A stretch of DNA of 64,000 nt from Bacillota bacterium (GTDB lineage Bacteria > Bacillota > Clostridia > Acetivibrionales > JAMNXU01), in the NCBI GenBank assembly GCA_023623175.1, contig JAMNXU010000021.1:132912-196911 (forward strand), read 5' to 3'. The notes beneath the pieces are model-generated. The model had not been told where the DNA came from, did not search any database, and saw only the letters and a program-made list of their open reading frames with translations. Both the position numbers and the translations under genes were made by a program. How positions within the stretch are numbered: position 1 is the stretch's first letter; each line of letters opens with the position of its first letter. Shown here piece by piece: positions 61,111-64,000 of this stretch.

Positions 61111-61139
61111 TTGACATAACCGTGAATAGTATATACTAT
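61111..61139 (+). promoter_or_regulatory. Promoter of the 33-residue peptide gene
   Basis: TTGACA, 17 nt, TACTAT. Predicted start near 61146 gives a leader of about 110 nt. Confidence 0.75.
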
Positions 61140-61256
61140 GCCGGATGCAGCAGGCAATGCCCCAGCGCTGGAGGACATCAATCTGCACGACATCGACCGG
61201 ATTTGTATCAGTCTCGAGATGGCAACACCTGAAGCAACCTGAAAGGAGGGACCGTT

Positions 61257-61358
61257 ATGTCAGATAAAAAGGGCTTCTTCGGCGATAACAGCGAAATCCT
61301 GTTCTTCATCCTCGTTTTCCTGCTCCTGTTCTTTAATGGCCGCGATTTCTGCGATTAA
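61257..61358 (+). CDS. 33-residue single-helix membrane peptide
   Basis: AAAGGAGGG precedes the ATG. The frame encodes MSDKKGFFGDNSEILFFILV and then a continuous hydrophobic helix ending in 'FNGRDFCD'. Short single-span proteins of this type (polar start, 'ILFF' helix, Cys near the end) are found in spore-forming Firmicutes, some linked to the spore coat or cortex; no firm family can be named. It has a consensus promoter, a strong ribosome-binding site and a perfect terminator about 90 nt after the stop, so it is a self-contained transcription unit of some 330 nt. Confidence 0.75.
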   Translation: MSDKKGFFGDNSEILFFILVFLLLFFNGRDFCD

Positions 61359-61443
61359 AAAATAACAAAACATATGCATAATATATAAATATTTATACTG
61401 CCCGGAACATGGTTCCTTTCCCCCTGTAACCGGTAGAACCTCC

Positions 61444-61475
61444 AAAAAGAGCATCATTTTCGGTGCTCTTTTTTT
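61444..61475 (+). terminator. Terminator of the 33-residue peptide gene
   Basis: AAAAAGAGCA / TGCTCTTTTT around a 10-nt loop, seven T at the end. Confidence 0.9.
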
Positions 61476-61492
61476 CATTGTGTCGAATTTTA

Positions 61493-61522
61493 TTGATGAT
61501 TTTTTCTTAAAAATAGTATAAT
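61493..61522 (+). promoter_or_regulatory. Promoter for the URO-D gene pair
   Basis: TTGATG, 18 nt, TATAAT. Leader of about 195 nt containing a duplicated TATATGAATTT. Confidence 0.6.
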
Positions 61523-61723
61523 ATGAATAATATGCAATAACATGCAGCTGCTTGATTTACACCTGCCTTATATTTTGCTTTGTGTGCATTTGCCTTATAT
61601 GAATTTATATGAATTTACCTGGATTGAGTCAACTGCAATATACCGATATAATATGCATCAATCAATACGGCAAGATACGGCAGGCCGGGACAGGGCCGCC
61701 GGTCTGAACTCCGGGGGATTGCG

Positions 61724-62890
61724 ATGACCAGCCGCGAACGGTTTTTAAGGGTTCTTGAATTTAAAAAAACTGATTACATACCCAACATGGAATGGGGTCC
61801 CATGTCCAGGAAAGTCGTCGATGAGTGGAAAAAGCAGGGCATGCCCCTGGACGCGGATTTTTGGAGCTATTTCAATTTTGACGACGGGGACTCGCTGCGC
61901 TTCGGTATGTTTGAGCCTATTCCCGGCGTGCCCGGCCAGGGTGTCATATACGAGGACGAGTATAAAAGGATAGCCCGCGACTGCTGGGGCCAGGTTATTG
62001 AATTTTACAGGCACGGCGATTCCATGGCCCAGGGCGCGCGGAGAACCCTGGAGCATGGGCTTGACACCCGGGAGAAGTGGGAATTTCTCAAAAGCCATTT
62101 CCGGGATGACGAACCCCTGAGATTCCCCAGCCACTGGGATGACTCGAGACCGCCTCTATACCTTTTCTGGCCCACCCAGGGTCCGACTCCCTACCACGTA
62201 ATAAACCGGGAGCCCTGGGAGCAGCAGGTTAAAAGGTGGAAAAACCGTGATTACAGGCTCGAAATAGAAGGACCCAGCATAGGAATGATAAAGGAAGTAA
62301 TGGGCCTTGAGAATTTCTGCTACATGCTTTATGACGATTTTGAAATGCTCGGGGAAATCGTTGAAACACGCGCTGTCCTCGCCGAAAGCGTTATAAATAA
62401 AATGTCTGAAGAAATAGACTTTGATGTATTGCACTTCTGGGAGGATCTTGCCTTCAACAATGGTCCGCTTATCTCTCCGCAGCATCTCGAAAAACTGGCA
62501 GGTCCCATGTACAGGCGACTGGCTGACCTGTTCCGTTCAAAAGGCGGCAGGATAGTGTCAGTAGACTCCGACGGAGACATTTGGGAGCTGATACCCGTGT
62601 GGATCAGGAACGGCATTAACCATATATGGCCAATGGAATACAAGGCGGGCATGGATGTTGTCAGGGTCCGCGCCGAGTTCGGGCACTCCTTCAGCATGAG
62701 GGGAGGTATAAACAAATATGCGCTCCTGGAAGGGAAAGATGCCATAGACCGCGAACTTGACCGCATAGCCCCGGTAGTCCAGGACGGGGGATATATCCCG
62801 ATGCTGGACCACCATGTCCCTGAAGGCGTGACCTTTGATAACTTCTGCTACTACATAGAAAAGAAAAAAGAACTCCTGGGCTGCCCGTGA
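61724..62890 (+). CDS. URO-D superfamily protein, copy 3
   Basis: A 388-residue TIM barrel, closest in the window to copy 1 (22700-23824). It shares 'FWEDLAFNNGPLISPQHLEK', 'VDSDGDIWELIPVWIRNGIN' and 'MRGGINKYALLEG'. As there, the MtaA zinc motif is absent and an Asp-x-Asp-Gly-Asp motif takes its place. Family function is methyl transfer or decarboxylation, but this subgroup is uncharacterised as far as I know. The Shine-Dalgarno is poor (GGGGG). Followed 88 nt later by copy 4, so the two are likely cotranscribed. Confidence 0.82.
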   Translation: MTSRERFLRVLEFKKTDYIPNMEWGPMSRKVVDEWKKQGMPLDADFWSYFNFDDGDSLRFGMFEPIPGVPGQGVIYEDEYKRIARDCWGQVIEFYRHGDSMAQGARRTLEHGLDTREKWEFLKSHFRDDEPLRFPSHWDDSRPPLYLFWPTQGPTPYHVINREPWEQQVKRWKNRDYRLEIEGPSIGMIKEVMGLENFCYMLYDDFEMLGEIVETRAVLAESVINKMSEEIDFDVLHFWEDLAFNNGPLISPQHLEKLAGPMYRRLADLFRSKGGRIVSVDSDGDIWELIPVWIRNGINHIWPMEYKAGMDVVRVRAEFGHSFSMRGGINKYALLEGKDAIDRELDRIAPVVQDGGYIPMLDHHVPEGVTFDNFCYYIEKKKELLGCP

Positions 62891-62978
62891 CAACCGCTCC
62901 GGATGTCTTCAGTCCCGACCCGCACGGACAAACAGCAAATAATCAACAAAAACAAACTTTAAGCCGGAGGTAGCAAAA

Positions 62979-64000
62979 ATGAAAGTTGACCTTGATGTCA
63001 AAAAATTCTGGGAAGTCAACGCGCAATGCTTCAAGCCCTTTTCCACCGACAAGCCGAGGGTGCCCATAAGCTTCTGGCTTGACGACCATTTTGTCCTGGA
63101 ATACATGAATCTGCCCTCAACGATCAGGTACTACAATGATCCTGATTACAGGAACGAAATCAACAAGAAGTTCAACGACGAGATCGAGCCGATACTCGGA
63201 AAAAGGTTCCAGTCCGAAGACTATAACCCCGCAATACAGCCCAACCGGTTCGAGGTGATAATGGGTTCCTACTGGGCTATTTCAGAAGGCGCGACTCCCT
63301 GGCTTGAATCCACCGTGGAAAGTATCGAGGACGTTAAAAAGCTGATTAAAAAATATGAAACCATGGATATGCGCAGCGTAATTTATCCCGAAGGCTGGCA
63401 TGAAGCAAAAGAAAAATATGAAAAGGAAACGGGCAAAAAACTCCGCCTGGGGGGTACGGGCTCGCGCGGTCCGGCCACCATGGCCACGAGCATCCTGGGA
63501 ACCGTGAACACATGCATGTTCATTATGGACGAACCGGAAATAATGGACGAATTTTTCAAGCTGCTGTGCGAAAGGCTCATCGAATACCACCATATATTAA
63601 TGGAAGACACGGGCAATGAAAAAAGAAACAGGTATTCATTAACAGATGACAACTGCTACCTGTTCTCTCCCGCATTGTACGAAAGATTCTGCGCACCCTT
63701 CCTTGCCAGGCTGTTCGAGGAGTTCGCCAATGAACCCGGGTATGTCAGGCACCAGCATTCCGACAGCGACATGGGACACCTGATGGAAATACTCAGTGAT
63801 CTCGGAGTAAATGAAGTAAACCTGGGCCCCAACATCCATCCGCTTGAGATAAGGAAGAAAATGCCCAGGGCGGTTATATACGGGCAAATGCCTCCATTTG
63901 TCCTGAGAAACGGAACCCATGAAGAAATAATAGAAATTGTCAAGAGAGATATTGACTGCCTTGCAGGCGACGGCGGCCTGGTCGAATGCACGGCGGGCAG
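62979..64000 (+). CDS. URO-D superfamily protein, copy 4 (3' end outside window)
   Basis: The first 340 residues of a URO-D-fold protein that runs past the window edge. 'GYVRHQHSDSDMGHLMEILS' sits where the HxCG motif of MtaA would be, giving His-x-His and Asp instead of Cys. 'LGVNEVNLGPNIHPLEIRKK' and 'AVIYGQMPPFVLRNGT' mark the C-terminal barrel strands. It differs from copies 1 and 3 and is a distinct subgroup. ATG after CGGAGG with 8-nt spacing. Probably the second gene of a URO-D operon. Confidence 0.8.
   Translation, partial: MKVDLDVKKFWEVNAQCFKPFSTDKPRVPISFWLDDHFVLEYMNLPSTIRYYNDPDYRNEINKKFNDEIEPILGKRFQSEDYNPAIQPNRFEVIMGSYWAISEGATPWLESTVESIEDVKKLIKKYETMDMRSVIYPEGWHEAKEKYEKETGKKLRLGGTGSRGPATMATSILGTVNTCMFIMDEPEIMDEFFKLLCERLIEYHHILMEDTGNEKRNRYSLTDDNCYLFSPALYERFCAPFLARLFEEFANEPGYVRHQHSDSDMGHLMEILSDLGVNEVNLGPNIHPLEIRKKMPRAVIYGQMPPFVLRNGTHEEIIEIVKRDIDCLAGDGGLVECTAG

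Noticed and set aside
61138-61242. A 34-codon frame starting MPDAAGNAP just before the 33-residue peptide
   Set aside because: Its ATG overlaps the -10 box of the promoter, so it would not be in the transcript, and it lacks a ribosome-binding site.

Overview
The window looks like chromosome from a spore-forming, anaerobic, plant-polysaccharide-degrading member of the Clostridia. The evidence is a sporulation protease (yabG), a gerA-C-B germinant receptor operon, a LysM-GH18 spore-cortex type enzyme, rubrerythrin, a membrane pyrophosphatase, a large-type Firmicute SRP RNA beside dnaX, and many carbohydrate-active enzymes. Strong Shine-Dalgarno sequences and frequent GTG and TTG starts fit this. 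I cannot name the species. I see no CRISPR array, insertion sequence or prophage.

Region 1 (1-13.8 kb, minus strand) is housekeeping. A large fibronectin-repeat surface protein runs off the left edge. Next come a TagO-MnaA fusion, comEB, upp, rpiB, ywlE, ywlC, a ZIP transporter and prfA, which form a conserved Firmicute run. A DUF4097 protein and its DUF2089 regulator follow. Region 2 (14-25.8 kb, mostly minus) holds a GH130 phosphorylase, the dnaX-ybaB-recR operon, the SRP RNA, a four-gene envelope operon (lipid kinase, exported protein, soluble protein, fourfold-repeat DUF350 protein), a URO-D family protein and a LysM-GH18 hydrolase.

Region 3 (26-38.7 kb) starts with a stand-alone MetH reactivation-domain protein. 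It is followed by two 900-residue paralogous GH42-like enzymes separated by a 217-bp palindromic element. Then come yabG, a CE2-type esterase, a second URO-D protein, rubrerythrin and an oligogalacturonate-lyase-like protein. Region 4 (38.8-46.9 kb) holds a tiny winged-helix protein, an HD phosphohydrolase, the germinant receptor operon with a small fourth gene, hppA, tRNA-Ser and an apparent tRNA-Ser pseudogene.

Region 5 (47-64 kb) looks catabolic. It has two alpha/beta-hydrolase esterases, a DUF4091 protein, a creatininase-fold pair (one intact, one stripped of its metal ligands), an M28 peptidase, a GH94 phosphorylase, a sugar-isomerase TIM barrel and an IolB-like isomerase. Facing them across a divergent promoter pair are a 33-residue hydrophobic peptide and two more URO-D proteins. 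No transporter or classical sugar regulator lies in this stretch, so uptake and control must be encoded elsewhere. The phosphorylases and esterases suggest intracellular breakdown of imported, acetylated oligosaccharides; this is inference.

A recurring theme is short degenerate tandem repeats and palindromes in intergenic regions, each with its own unit, while the coding regions look intact.
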